Notes: a model not told the origin generated them from the sequence alone. A DNA stretch of 64,000 bases from Pseudomonas tolaasii NCPPB 2192 (GCF_002813445.1 NZ_PHHD01000001.1:3782001-3846000), one strand, 5' to 3'; counted from the stretch's first letter, positions 9,315 through 17,921 are shown. Made by a program: numbers and translations.

Positions 9315-10895
9315 GTGACTGATGCGTTGATTGAAATTCGTAACCTGCAGGTGGCGTTCGAGGGGCACAAGGCGGTGCGTGGCATCGACCTGGATATTCG
9401 CGCGGGCGAATGCCTGGCGCTCGTGGGGGAGTCGGGTTCCGGTAAATCGGTGACCGCTCATTCCATCCTGCAATTGCTGGCGCCGCATACCACCCGCACC
9501 CGTGGCAGCATTCGCTACTGCGGCGAGGAACTGCTCGGCGCGCCCCCGGAGCGGTTGCGGCAGATTCGCGGTGACCGCATTGCGATGATTTTTCAGGAGC
9601 CGATGACGTCGCTCAACCCGCTGTACAGCATAGAACGGCAGTTGTCCGAAACCCTGCTGCTGCACAAGGGCCTGGGCGGAGCGGCGGCACGTGAACGGGT
9701 GCTGCAACTGCTGGAGCTGGTGGGCATCCGGCAACCGCGCCAACGTCTTGCGGCCTACCCTCATCAACTGTCCGGCGGGCAGCGTCAGCGGGTGATGATC
9801 GCCATGGCCCTGGCCTGCGAGCCGGTGCTGCTGATTGCCGACGAGCCCACCACCGCGCTGGACGTGACCGTACAACGGCGCATCCTTGCGCTGCTCAAAG
9901 ACTTGCAACAACGCCTGGGCATGGCGCTGCTGTTGATCAGCCACGACCTCAACGTGGTGCGCAGCATCGCCCAGCGGGTGGCGGTGATGCGCGCCGGCCA
10001 AATTGTCGAGCAGGCCGAATGCCACGCGCTGTTTGCCGCGCCGCAGCATGCCTACAGCCGCCAGTTGCTGGAAGCCGAGCCACAGGGGCGGGCGGTCGAG
10101 CGCGAACCGGCGAGCAACCTGTTGGAAGTGGATAACCTCAGGGTCTGGTTCGCCCAGGGCGGCCTGTTGCGGCGCAAACCGCCGATCAAGGCGGTGGATG
10201 GCATCGACTTGCGTGTGCAGCGCGGCAAGACCCTGGGCATTGTCGGCGAGTCCGGCTCGGGTAAATCCACACTCGGTCAGGCGATTCTGCGGTTGATCGA
10301 CGCCGAAGGCAGCATCCGTTTTCAGGGCCAGCCGCTTGATGCACTCCAGGGCAAGGCCCTGCGCCCCTGGCGACGCAAGTTGCAGGTGGTGTTCCAGGAC
10401 CCGTTCGGCAGCCTCAGCCCGCGCATGAGCGTGCAGCAAATCATCGAAGAAGGCCTGCGCGTGCACACCGACCTCAACGCTTCAGCCCGCGAAGCCCAAG
10501 TGATCGCAGCACTGCGCGACGTAGGCCTCGACCCTGACACCCGGCACCGCTTCCCCCATGAATTCTCCGGCGGCCAGCGCCAACGCATCGCCATTGCCCG
10601 CGCGCTGGTGATCAAGCCGGACTTGATTCTGCTCGATGAGCCGACCTCGGCCCTCGACCGTACGGTGCAAAAACAGGTGGTGAGTTTGTTGCGCCGGTTG
10701 CAGGAAGAACACGGGCTGACTTACCTGTTTATCAGCCACGACCTGGCGGTGGTCAGGGCGTTGGCCCACGATTTGATTGTGGTCAAGGACGGCGTGGTGG
10801 TGGAGGCGGGGAGCACCGAGCAGTTGTTCGAGGCGCCACAGCACGCGTACACGCGGGATTTGCTGGTGGCGTCGTCGTTGATGAGCCCGGCCTAG
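9315..10895 (+). CDS. yejF: Peptide ABC transporter ATP-binding protein, two fused ATPase domains (YejF type)
   Basis: This is a 526-residue tandem ATPase starting at GTG 9315. Both halves are complete. The first has Walker A GESGSGKS, signature LSGGQRQR and Walker B LLIADEPTTALD. The second has Walker A GESGSGKS, signature FSGGQRQR and Walker B LILLDEPTSALD. Each also carries the H-loop ISHDL. The fused layout is that of YejF/DppDF-like importers. It powers peptide uptake with the two permeases just upstream. It is the last gene of the yej-type operon and converges on the hotdog protein gene. Confidence 0.95.
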   Translation: MTDALIEIRNLQVAFEGHKAVRGIDLDIRAGECLALVGESGSGKSVTAHSILQLLAPHTTRTRGSIRYCGEELLGAPPERLRQIRGDRIAMIFQEPMTSLNPLYSIERQLSETLLLHKGLGGAAARERVLQLLELVGIRQPRQRLAAYPHQLSGGQRQRVMIAMALACEPVLLIADEPTTALDVTVQRRILALLKDLQQRLGMALLLISHDLNVVRSIAQRVAVMRAGQIVEQAECHALFAAPQHAYSRQLLEAEPQGRAVEREPASNLLEVDNLRVWFAQGGLLRRKPPIKAVDGIDLRVQRGKTLGIVGESGSGKSTLGQAILRLIDAEGSIRFQGQPLDALQGKALRPWRRKLQVVFQDPFGSLSPRMSVQQIIEEGLRVHTDLNASAREAQVIAALRDVGLDPDTRHRFPHEFSGGQRQRIAIARALVIKPDLILLDEPTSALDRTVQKQVVSLLRRLQEEHGLTYLFISHDLAVVRALAHDLIVVKDGVVVEAGSTEQLFEAPQHAYTRDLLVASSLMSPA

Positions 10896-10952
10896 GGCAC
10901 CTGACCGAGTTGCAGCTCAACGACTGATACGCCACCGCAGCCTCGCCGGTTT

Positions 10953-11393
10953 CTAGCCGAGCTTCACATTCATGGTGATGCTCGCGGTAAATACCTTGAT
11001 TCCGGCTTCATCAAAAATCGACACCGGCACGAACTTGTCGCCAGCGGTTTCCCAGTCGATGCCCGAACCGTCGGCCACCGCGCGGATGTTCGACTTGGCT
11101 TTGGCCAGGTATTCGACGGTCATGCCTTTGGGAATCCATTTGGCGCCTGCCGGAATCGACACATCCGTCATCGTGCCGCCCGCCAGTTCGGCGGCGTTGC
11201 ACAGGGCAATGGTGTGCACCGAGGCCAGATGGTTGGTGATTTCCTTGCGAAACGGCACGTTGACCACTGCGTGGCCGGGGCGCAGCTCGGAGATTTCCGG
11301 CGTGATGGTGCTGAAATACGGGGCAACCTGACACGCCATTTGGCTGAACGCAGCCGGGCCGACGCTGTTGAACATGGTTAGGAACTGGCTCAT
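10953..11393 (-). CDS. Hotdog-fold protein, DUF4442-like putative thioesterase
   Basis: This 146-residue protein resembles the DUF4442/PaaI-like hotdog group: an N-terminal helix-rich segment (PAAFSQMACQVAPYF), then ELRPGHAVVNVPFRKEITNHLASVHTIALCNAAELAGG, which fits the hot-dog helix region with its N-H motif. These proteins usually hydrolyse or bind acyl-CoA, but the substrate here is unknown. It is transcribed divergently from a TetR regulator, and the gap holds two operator-like palindromes, so it is probably that regulator's target. GAGGA precedes the ATG at 11393. Confidence 0.75.
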   Translation of the reverse strand: MSQFLTMFNSVGPAAFSQMACQVAPYFSTITPEISELRPGHAVVNVPFRKEITNHLASVHTIALCNAAELAGGTMTDVSIPAGAKWIPKGMTVEYLAKAKSNIRAVADGSGIDWETAGDKFVPVSIFDEAGIKVFTASITMNVKLG

Positions 11394-11415
11394 GGGGAAT
11401 CCTCAAAAAATAGGC

Positions 11416-11436
11416 TTACAGAATAATATTCTGTAA
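11416..11436. promoter_or_regulatory. Operator-like perfect palindrome, site 1
   Basis: Nine-base arms TTACAGAAT and ATTCTGTAA flank a central AAT. It lies in the divergent gap between the hotdog gene and the TetR gene, and its core GAATAATATTC recurs 18 bases to the right. The length and symmetry are typical of TetR-family operators. Confidence 0.7.
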
Positions 11437-11451
11437 CGGAACAATATTCCG
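11437..11451. promoter_or_regulatory. Operator-like palindrome, site 2
   Basis: The site reads CGGAAC, AAT, ATTCCG (one mismatch between arms) and directly abuts site 1. It shares the core GAAYAATATTC. Two adjacent sites suggest cooperative binding of two dimers of the adjacent TetR regulator. Confidence 0.6.
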
Positions 11452-11530
11452 CTAATTTGAGGCGTGTCAAGCCGCGCCTTCTCTGCAGGCCGATGTACCT
11501 TTAGACTCGGCTGATTTGGCGAGCCTCTTC

Positions 11531-12160
11531 ATGCACGCAGCTGATTTGATCGAACGCACCTTTCCCGGCCGGCGCAGCGAGCTCAAGCGCACCATTTTGC
11601 GCCAGGCACTGGCGTGCTTTAACGAGGTGGGCATCGAAGCCACCAATATCGAAACCATCCGCGCGTTGTGCGACACCAGCGTGGGCGCCATCTACCACCA
11701 TTTCGGCAGCAAGGAAGGCCTCGTCGCCGCGCTGTTTTTTGCTGCCCTTGAGGACCAGGCCGCATTGCGGGAGCAGTTCCTGGGCGATGCCAAAAGCGCC
11801 CGCGAGGGCGTGGCGGCGTTGGTGCGCAGTTATGTGCAGTGGGTGGACGCGCAACCCGACTGGGCGCGGTTTGTGTTCCAGAGCCGCTTTGCCGTGGCAA
11901 ACGGTCCGTTCAAGGACGAACTGCTGACCCGTAACCAGCTGCGCAACCGGCACATGAGCGAATGGTTCGGTGGAGAAGGGCGTCGCGAGCAGTTGAGCCA
12001 TGTGCCGGCGGAACTGCTGTTTTCGCTGATCATCGGCGCGGCGGAAAGCTACTCCCGCGCCTGGCTGTCCGGGCGGGTCAAGCAAAGCCCGGCGGCCTAC
12101 GCCGAGCTGTTGGCGCAGGCCGCGTGGGCGTCGATCGAGAACCTCGAGGCGCCGGCCTGA
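11531..12160 (+). CDS. TetR-family transcriptional regulator
   Basis: This regulator has about 209 residues. ATG 11531 is preferred; the frame also opens at TTG 11516. The N-terminal helix-turn-helix is clear: RRSELKRTILRQALACFNEVGIEATNIETIRALCDTSVGAIYHHFGSKEGL, with the family's YHHF-K signature. The C-terminal ligand-binding half has no recognisable specificity. It is divergent from the hotdog gene and probably represses that gene and itself through the two palindromes in between. The inducer is unknown, but an acyl-CoA or fatty-acid-like ligand would fit the neighbour. Confidence 0.9.
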   Translation: MHAADLIERTFPGRRSELKRTILRQALACFNEVGIEATNIETIRALCDTSVGAIYHHFGSKEGLVAALFFAALEDQAALREQFLGDAKSAREGVAALVRSYVQWVDAQPDWARFVFQSRFAVANGPFKDELLTRNQLRNRHMSEWFGGEGRREQLSHVPAELLFSLIIGAAESYSRAWLSGRVKQSPAAYAELLAQAAWASIENLEAPA

Positions 12161-12184
12161 GACACTGCCGGCGTCGGTCATTCG

Positions 12185-13432
12185 TCAGCGAGCTGCCAGC
12201 CGGAACGGGCGAAAGGCCTTCCACAGTTCCTGCGCAAAGAGCTGCGGCTGTTCAAACGCTGCAAAGTGCCCGCCTTTTTCCACCGCATTCCAATAAAACA
12301 CATTGGCCCACGCCGCCTCGGCCCAGGCCCGTGGCGGCTTGAAGGTTTCGGCCGGGAAAATACTGGCGCCCATCGGCACTTCAATGCGTTCAACGCCACC
12401 TCGTGCGGCCGAGAAGAAATCCGCCCCGCGAATGGTCGCGCCCACGCCTTCCCAGTACAGGCGCGCACTGGAGGTACCGGTACCGGTAAACCAGTACAAG
12501 GAGATGTCATCAAGCATCTGGTCGCGGGTGAGGGCGTCCTCCGGGCGACCGTTATTGTCGGTCCATTCCTGGAATTTTTCGTACATCCAGGTGGCCAGGG
12601 CGATGGGCGAATCACTCAGGCCATAGCCGATGGTTTGCGGGCGGGTGTTCATCTGGTTGGCGTAGCCGGCCTTGTCGGACACGTAGCGTTCGATGTCGGC
12701 CAGGGCCTGGCGTTCTTCTTCGGTCGGGTTGGCGGGCAACCTGGCCGGTACCACCATCGGCAAATTCACGTGTGCTGCCATCAACCCTTCGGGTGCCTGG
12801 CCTGCCAGTGCGGTGGTGATCGCTGCACCCCAGTCGCCGCCCTGGGCCACCCAGTGTGTGTAGCCCAGGCGCTCGGTCATCAGTACCGCCCAGGCCTTTG
12901 CGATGCGGGCCGGGTTCCAGCCCTGTTCGGCGGGTTTGTCGGAGAACCCGTAGCCCGGAATCGCCGGCACCACCACATCAAACGCGTCTTCGGCACTGCC
13001 GCCAAACGCTACCGGGTCAGTCAGTCGCTCGATCACCTCCAGGAACTCCGCTACCGAGCCCGGCCAACCGTGAGTCAGCAGAATCGGCGTGGCGCCAGGG
13101 TGCTTTGAGCGGGCGTGGATAAAGTAAATCCCTACGCCATCGATCTGCGTACGGAACTGTGCGAACCCGTTCAAACGCGCTTCGAAGGCGCGCCAGTCAT
13201 AGTCGTTGAGCCAGTAGTCGATCAGGGCTTTGGCCGCCTCCAGCGGCACCCCCTGGGACCAGTCGCTTACCAGTTCCTGGTCCGGCCAGCGCGCCAGGCT
13301 CAGACGCAGGCGCAAATCATCGAGGGCCGCCTGAGGCACCTTGACCTCAAACGCAGTCACCGCTTCGGTGGCGGGTGGCAATACCAGCGCATGGCGCGCA
13401 GTTGGGTGATTGAGGACGGTTGTATCGGGCAT
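12185..13432 (-). CDS. Epoxide hydrolase, alpha/beta fold
   Basis: This 415-residue protein has an N-terminal epoxide-hydrolase domain (FEVKVPQAALDDLRLRLSLARWPDQE) followed by an alpha/beta-hydrolase core. The oxyanion-hole motif HGWPGS, the nucleophile elbow GGDWGA (catalytic Asp) and a late GGHFAAFEQP (catalytic His) are all present. It should open epoxide rings to diols, as in microsomal-type epoxide hydrolases. Such proteins in soil pseudomonads are usually secondary or detoxification functions. GGAGAAAG precedes the ATG. The gene is divergent from a TetR regulator with a palindrome 21 bases upstream of its start, so it is probably regulated by it. Confidence 0.88.
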   Translation of the reverse strand: MPDTTVLNHPTARHALVLPPATEAVTAFEVKVPQAALDDLRLRLSLARWPDQELVSDWSQGVPLEAAKALIDYWLNDYDWRAFEARLNGFAQFRTQIDGVGIYFIHARSKHPGATPILLTHGWPGSVAEFLEVIERLTDPVAFGGSAEDAFDVVVPAIPGYGFSDKPAEQGWNPARIAKAWAVLMTERLGYTHWVAQGGDWGAAITTALAGQAPEGLMAAHVNLPMVVPARLPANPTEEERQALADIERYVSDKAGYANQMNTRPQTIGYGLSDSPIALATWMYEKFQEWTDNNGRPEDALTRDQMLDDISLYWFTGTGTSSARLYWEGVGATIRGADFFSAARGGVERIEVPMGASIFPAETFKPPRAWAEAAWANVFYWNAVEKGGHFAAFEQPQLFAQELWKAFRPFRLAAR

Positions 13433-13452
13433 TTCTTTCTCCGGGACAGTTG

Positions 13453-13472
13453 TTTGTAGCGAGTGCTACAAA
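13453..13472. promoter_or_regulatory. Operator-like palindrome near epoxide hydrolase start
   Basis: Eight-base arms TTTGTAGC and GCTACAAA flank GAGT. The half-site TGTAKC with a 4-base spacer recurs at 13506. It is probably bound by the adjacent TetR regulator. Confidence 0.65.
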
Positions 13473-13505
13473 ATAGTCCGGACAGAAATGCCGTGTCAAT
13501 GATAT

Positions 13506-13521
13506 TGTATCGCCCGATACA
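13506..13521. promoter_or_regulatory. Operator-like palindrome near tetR start
   Basis: The half-sites TGTATC and GATACA flank GCCC, and the palindrome is perfect over seven bases each side. It lies 20 bases before the start of the TetR gene and matches the spacing of the site at 13453, so both divergent promoters may be controlled together. Confidence 0.65.
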
Positions 13522-13540
13522 GAACCGACGGGTGTACCCA

Positions 13541-14128
13541 ATGGCGAGAAAACGAGCATTTGATTACGACCAGGCCGTGGACAAGGCCAAGGTCCTGTTC
13601 TGGCAGCGTGGCTACGTTGCCACAGGCCTGCGTGACTTGTTGACGGTGATGGACATTGGCGAGAGTTCTTTCTACAACGCCCTCAAGAGCAAAAAGCACC
13701 TCTACCTGGCTTGCGTGCAGCGTTACGAAGATGACGTGGTGGCCCGGCGCCTGGAGGCATTGGTGTCTGCACCCAGTGCTGCGGCCGGCATCCAGGCGTT
13801 TTTTACGGCCATCCTCGATGACCTCGACACCGCGCAACTGCCGTCGCCGCTGTGCATGGTCGCGGCCATGGTCACCGATGTGGTGTTGTCCGACCCGGAG
13901 CTGCGCGAGCGCGCCGAGCAAGGGCTGGAAGCGGTGCGCGCAATCATGTGTGAGCGCTTGACGGAGGATCAGGCCAGCGGTGTGCTGCCAGCCTCACTGG
14001 ACCCGCAGGTGACCGCCTCGGTACTTCTGACCTACTTGCAGGGCCTGTGGCGTATGGCGTTGGTGAAGTTTGAAAGGCCTGGGTTTGAACAGCAGGTGCA
14101 CGCATTTCTGCGCGGGATGGGGCTGTAG
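13541..14128 (+). CDS. TetR-family transcriptional regulator
   Basis: This regulator has about 195 residues. ATG 13541 (MARKRAFDYDQAVDKAKVLF) is a standard start; the longer frame from 13463 would run through the operator sites. The helix-turn-helix is WQRGYVATGLRDLLTVMDIGESSFYNALKSKKHLY, of the AcrR/NemR-like type with the SFYN-K turn. The C-terminal half contains a Cys near residue 105 (SPLCMVAAMVTD), which could be a ligand-facing or redox residue, but this is speculative. Divergent from the epoxide hydrolase, its probable target. Confidence 0.9.
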   Translation: MARKRAFDYDQAVDKAKVLFWQRGYVATGLRDLLTVMDIGESSFYNALKSKKHLYLACVQRYEDDVVARRLEALVSAPSAAAGIQAFFTAILDDLDTAQLPSPLCMVAAMVTDVVLSDPELRERAEQGLEAVRAIMCERLTEDQASGVLPASLDPQVTASVLLTYLQGLWRMALVKFERPGFEQQVHAFLRGMGL

Positions 14129-14220
14129 GCACACCACCACCGAACATCCGCCCACTTCGCGCGGTCAGAGCTTTACTGATAATCTGCTAATAGCTCAATG
14201 CCAGCTCCCCAGGGGCCTCC

Positions 14221-16059
14221 ATGAAAACCTTGCGCACCGCCTTTCCGGCCGCGTTCCCCCGTGGCGCCTCCCGCGCTTCGGAAACAGCACTTTCCGACAT
14301 CGAATTCCTGCATCGCATCAGCCTTGATCTGATCGGCGAGCAGGACCTCGAAGCCCTTTATTCCAAGATTGTCGCCGCGGCCGTGTCCATCACCGGTTCG
14401 CAGTTCGGCACCATGCAGATGCTTTGCCCGCAAGGCCATGCATCCGGGCACGACGGTGAGTTGCAATTGCTCTGTTCCTACGGCTTGCCGCCGGAGGCCA
14501 TCGGCTTCTGGCAGTGGGTGAGCCCGTTTGCCTACAGCAGCTGCACCATGGCGCTGAAGTTGGGCGAGCGCGCAATCATCCCCGACTTTGAGCAATGGGC
14601 GGAGATCGCCGGCACCGAAGACCTGCAGGCTTTTCGCCGCGCGGGCATTCGCGCGGCGCAGACCACGCCGCTGCGCTCGCGCGATGGCCGTTTGCTCGGC
14701 ATGATTTCCACCCATTGGAGCCAACCGCACCAGCCGTCCGAGCGTGACCTGCGCCTGCTCGACATCCTTGCGCGACAGGCCGCCGACCTGCTGGAACGTA
14801 CCCTCGCCGACGAGGCCCTGCGCGAAACCCAGGCCGAGCTGCGGGCGCTCAACGAAACCCTCGAACAGCGCGTCGCCGAGCGCACCGCCATGCTGATGCA
14901 GGCCGAAGAAAAACTGCACCAGTCGCAGAAAATGGAAGCCGTCGGCCAATTGACCGGCGGACTGGCCCATGACTTCAACAACCTGCTGGCGGGCATCTCC
15001 GGCGCCCTTGAAATGATGAACCGGCGCATCAGCCAGGGGCGTTTCAGCGACGTGGACAAATACATGGTCGCCGCCCAGGGCGCCGCCAAACGCGCGGCCG
15101 TGCTGACCCAGCGCCTGCTCGCCTTCTCGCGCCGGCAAACCCTGGAGCCGCGCGCCACCAACGTCAACAGCCTGATGTATGGCATGGCCGAGTTGATCCA
15201 GCGCACCGTCGGCCCCGGCACCCAGATTGAAACCCTCGGCGCGGCCGATGCCTGGAACGCGTTTGTCGACGCCAGCCAGTTGGAAAACGCACTGCTCAAC
15301 CTGTGCATCAACGCCCGCGACGCCATGCCCGAAGGCGGCCGTATCACGCTTGAAACAAACAACCGCTGGCTCGACCACAACACGGCCCGCGCCTATGACC
15401 TGCCCGAAGGTCAGTACGTGTGCCTGAGCGTGTGCGACACCGGTACCGGCATGCCGCCTGACGTGCTTGCCCACGCGTTTGAACCCTTCTACACCACCAA
15501 GCCGATCGGGCAGGGCACCGGCCTGGGCCTCTCGATGATCTATGGCTTTGCCCAGCAATCCGGCGGCCAGGTGCACATTCACTCCGCCGTAGGCGAAGGT
15601 ACGTGCGTCTCGCTGTTTCTGCCTCGTCACCATGGCGCCGTGCAGCTGGACCAACTCGCCCTTGGCCAAGTCGAAATCGAAGCGACGCAACACGGCGAAA
15701 CCGTGCTGCTGGTGGACGATGAATCCACCGTGCGCATGCTCCTGGCCGACGTGCTTGGCGAGCTCGGCTACACCGTGATCGAGGCTGCCGACAGCGCCGC
15801 CGGCTTGAAACTGCTGCGCTCGGACGTGCACATCGACCTGCTGGTCACTGACGTCGGCCTGCCCGGCGGCATGAACGGCCGGCAAATGGCCGAGGCGGGG
15901 ATGGCGTTGCGGCCAGGTTTGAAAACGCTGTTTATCACCGGCTACGCGGAGCATGCGGTGATGGGGTATGAGCAACTGGGCGCGGGGATGGGCGTGTTGA
16001 CCAAGCCGTTTGCGGTGGAGGTCTTGGGTGGCCGGGTGAGGGAGTTGTTGGGGCGCTAG
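14221..16059 (+). CDS. Hybrid sensor histidine kinase (GAF - HisKA - HATPase - receiver)
   Basis: This 612-residue protein has no signal peptide or membrane helix, so it should be cytosolic. An N-terminal GAF-type sensor (about residues 28-190) is followed by a coiled coil (ETLEQRVAERTAMLMQAEEKLHQSQ). The phosphoacceptor H-box LAHDFNN has His at residue 250. An HATPase domain (NLCINARDAMP; GTGMP; GTGLGLSM) comes next, then a C-terminal receiver with DDE near its start and phosphoacceptor Asp at about residue 544 (LLVTDVGLPG). Such proteins autophosphorylate and relay to the fused receiver. No output partner is encoded nearby. The signal is unknown; GAF domains can bind cyclic nucleotides, haem or small metabolites. 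Confidence 0.92.
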   Translation: MKTLRTAFPAAFPRGASRASETALSDIEFLHRISLDLIGEQDLEALYSKIVAAAVSITGSQFGTMQMLCPQGHASGHDGELQLLCSYGLPPEAIGFWQWVSPFAYSSCTMALKLGERAIIPDFEQWAEIAGTEDLQAFRRAGIRAAQTTPLRSRDGRLLGMISTHWSQPHQPSERDLRLLDILARQAADLLERTLADEALRETQAELRALNETLEQRVAERTAMLMQAEEKLHQSQKMEAVGQLTGGLAHDFNNLLAGISGALEMMNRRISQGRFSDVDKYMVAAQGAAKRAAVLTQRLLAFSRRQTLEPRATNVNSLMYGMAELIQRTVGPGTQIETLGAADAWNAFVDASQLENALLNLCINARDAMPEGGRITLETNNRWLDHNTARAYDLPEGQYVCLSVCDTGTGMPPDVLAHAFEPFYTTKPIGQGTGLGLSMIYGFAQQSGGQVHIHSAVGEGTCVSLFLPRHHGAVQLDQLALGQVEIEATQHGETVLLVDDESTVRMLLADVLGELGYTVIEAADSAAGLKLLRSDVHIDLLVTDVGLPGGMNGRQMAEAGMALRPGLKTLFITGYAEHAVMGYEQLGAGMGVLTKPFAVEVLGGRVRELLGR

Positions 16060-16125
16060 GAGCCTGTCTTCCAGGGATGTACAAAGACCCAAAGCGAACA
16101 CTGCCCCTGTGCCTGACAGTTTTTT

Positions 16126-16257
16126 GTGGCGAGCGGGCTTGCCCCGCGTTGGAGTGCGCAGCGCTCCCGACTCAAGCGACGCGGTGTAACTGAGCAACCG
16201 AGTCGTCAGGTGCTGGGGCTGCTGCGCAACCCAACGCGGGGCAAGCCCGCTCGCCAC
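16126..16257. repeat. REP pair of a second subfamily
   Basis: Inverted copies of GTGGCGAGCGGGCTTGCCCC flank about 85 bases of loop, between the kinase and the convergent serine hydrolase. The core differs from the other REPs in the window (GTGGGAGCTGGCTTGCC). The rest of the 16060-16301 gap shows no gene. Confidence 0.85.
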
Positions 16258-16301
16258 AGGAGGCCCTCTCGGCACAAGAAAGCCCGCTTAGGTTATTTCG
16301 G

Positions 16302-17561
16302 TTACGGCAGTACCTTGGCAATCGCGTCAAACGCGACCATGTCGTCGATAATCTTGCCGCCGGTGGGCTGGGTCTGCGCCTGCCACACGACAATCACCAC
16401 GTTTTTGGTCGGGTTGATGTACACGTACTGACCAAACGTGCCCGCCGCCGTGAAGGCTTTATCGGCCCTGGATGCGTCCGTCCAGCCTGGCCACCACATC
16501 GACCCGAAATCACCGTATGCGGCGTCTGAACCCGTGGTCGCGCTGGCGAAGCTCAACCAGCCCTTGGGCAATACCGGCTGCCCTGCGGCCACACCGCCGC
16601 TGAGTACGAACTGGCCAAAACGGCCGTAATCCTCCAGCGTTGCGCTGATACCGCTGCCGCCGACTTCATTGCCATTGGGGCCGTCGAGCCACCACTTGGC
16701 ATCGGTTTGCATGCCGTACGGGCCCCAGATTTTCTCGCTCAAATATTGCGTCAGCGGCTTGCCCACCGCCGCGCTGACCAGTTGCCCGAGCACCTGGGTT
16801 TCGCCGGTGCTGTAGTTGGTGCGTGTGCCTGGCGGCGCGGCGGTGGACAGGCTTGCCATGAACTTGAGCAACGAGCCGGGCACCTGTTCGCTGCGCAGCT
16901 GGATCAAATGGCGTTCGTCCGAGGACGGGTCAGTGTACTGCTCGTTCCACTTTACTCCGGAGCGCATGGCGAGGATCTGCCGCACCGTGACCTGGTCGTA
17001 AGCACTGCCCGCCAGTGCCGGCAAATAGCGCGTCACCTTGTCATCCAGGCTCTTGATGGAACCGTCCTGCAAGGCCGCGCCCACCAGCGTCGAGGTGACG
17101 GACTTGGCCACCGACATCGACATCCACCGCGTCTGTGGCGTGTTGCCTTTTTCATAACGCTCATCAACGATTTTGCCGTCCTTGAGCACCAGCAGCCCGG
17201 TCACCCGGTTGGTCGCCACGTAATCATCAAGGGTGTAGTGCTTGCCCTTGAAGTCAAACGCCACTGGCGCCAACGGCTGGCTGCTGCGCGGCAGAGGGAA
17301 AGGGTGGCCGCCGGCCTTGATCGTACGCACCGGGAACAGACGGTCAGTGTTGCGGAACGTGGTGACCGCCAGCGCTTCGCTGAGCCTGCCGTCGTAAATG
17401 GCCTGTACGTCGCCGATCGGTTCCTGGGCGTGGGGGTAGGGCTTGGCTGCGTCGGGTTGAGTGGCGCATGCGGCCAGCGACAGCGCGAGCGTTGAAGCGC
17501 ACATCAGGGCGTGAAGCGGGTGGTGTTTGAAGCGCGATAACGGGCGGGGGAGTGCGGGCAT
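16302..17561 (-). CDS. Serine hydrolase lipoprotein, beta-lactamase class C / NylB-like
   Basis: This protein has 419 residues. The N-terminus is a lipoprotein signal (LALSLAAC, lipidated Cys at residue 32), so it should be membrane anchored. The hydrolase core has the SxxK motif (SVAK, Ser150 to Lys153), a Tyr motif (NYSTG) and the segment WGPYGMQTDAKWWLDGPNG...GSGISATLEDYGRFGQF, which I associate with 6-aminohexanoate-dimer-hydrolase-like (NylB/CubicO) proteins. Family members are esterases or amide hydrolases, usually not true beta-lactamases. Physiological substrate unknown. It is a single gene, with AAAGAGG before its ATG. Confidence 0.85.
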   Translation of the reverse strand: MPALPRPLSRFKHHPLHALMCASTLALSLAACATQPDAAKPYPHAQEPIGDVQAIYDGRLSEALAVTTFRNTDRLFPVRTIKAGGHPFPLPRSSQPLAPVAFDFKGKHYTLDDYVATNRVTGLLVLKDGKIVDERYEKGNTPQTRWMSMSVAKSVTSTLVGAALQDGSIKSLDDKVTRYLPALAGSAYDQVTVRQILAMRSGVKWNEQYTDPSSDERHLIQLRSEQVPGSLLKFMASLSTAAPPGTRTNYSTGETQVLGQLVSAAVGKPLTQYLSEKIWGPYGMQTDAKWWLDGPNGNEVGGSGISATLEDYGRFGQFVLSGGVAAGQPVLPKGWLSFASATTGSDAAYGDFGSMWWPGWTDASRADKAFTAAGTFGQYVYINPTKNVVIVVWQAQTQPTGGKIIDDMVAFDAIAKVLP

Positions 17562-17758
17562 AAGAACCTCTTTGATTATTTTTTTGATCGGTCTTAAACG
17601 AGTTGCGCACGTCGCAAACCGGACGTGTCAGGGCGAAGCATGCGATGGGGGATTTTTTTTGGCGCGCGGGATCGGGTCAGGTTTTGCGCGGGATCGGGAC
17701 GTGGGGCGGGGCCTGAAACCCGGCGTAAACGCCATCATGAGGCGGCCTAAAGGTTCAG

Positions 17759-17771
17759 TGAAATCAATTCA
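17759..17771. promoter_or_regulatory. MetR-type binding site
   Basis: TGAA, five bases, TTCA matches the published MetR consensus exactly. It is 150 bases upstream of the DUF1852/methionine synthase genes. The surrounding 360-base gap (17562-17921) has no other gene. In enterobacteria MetR with homocysteine activates metE and metH, so the position fits the genes downstream. Confidence 0.6.
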
Positions 17772-17921
17772 TTATCTCTTGAACAATGGCTCTGCCTAAA
17801 ATGCCCGTCAATTAAAGACCTTCATAACTATTTATAGGTGATGGCCGGTAGGGCAGAGTTCGAACTTGTCGAGGTTTGATCTGTTGAGGCGTTATCTCGA
17901 TATTCAGGGTGCCGGATTAAA

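Noticed and set aside
14173..16275. 700-residue open frame on the minus strand opposite the hybrid kinase
   Set aside because: It is a high-GC shadow of a clear kinase with all motifs; the antisense product has no recognisable motif and runs through a REP pair.
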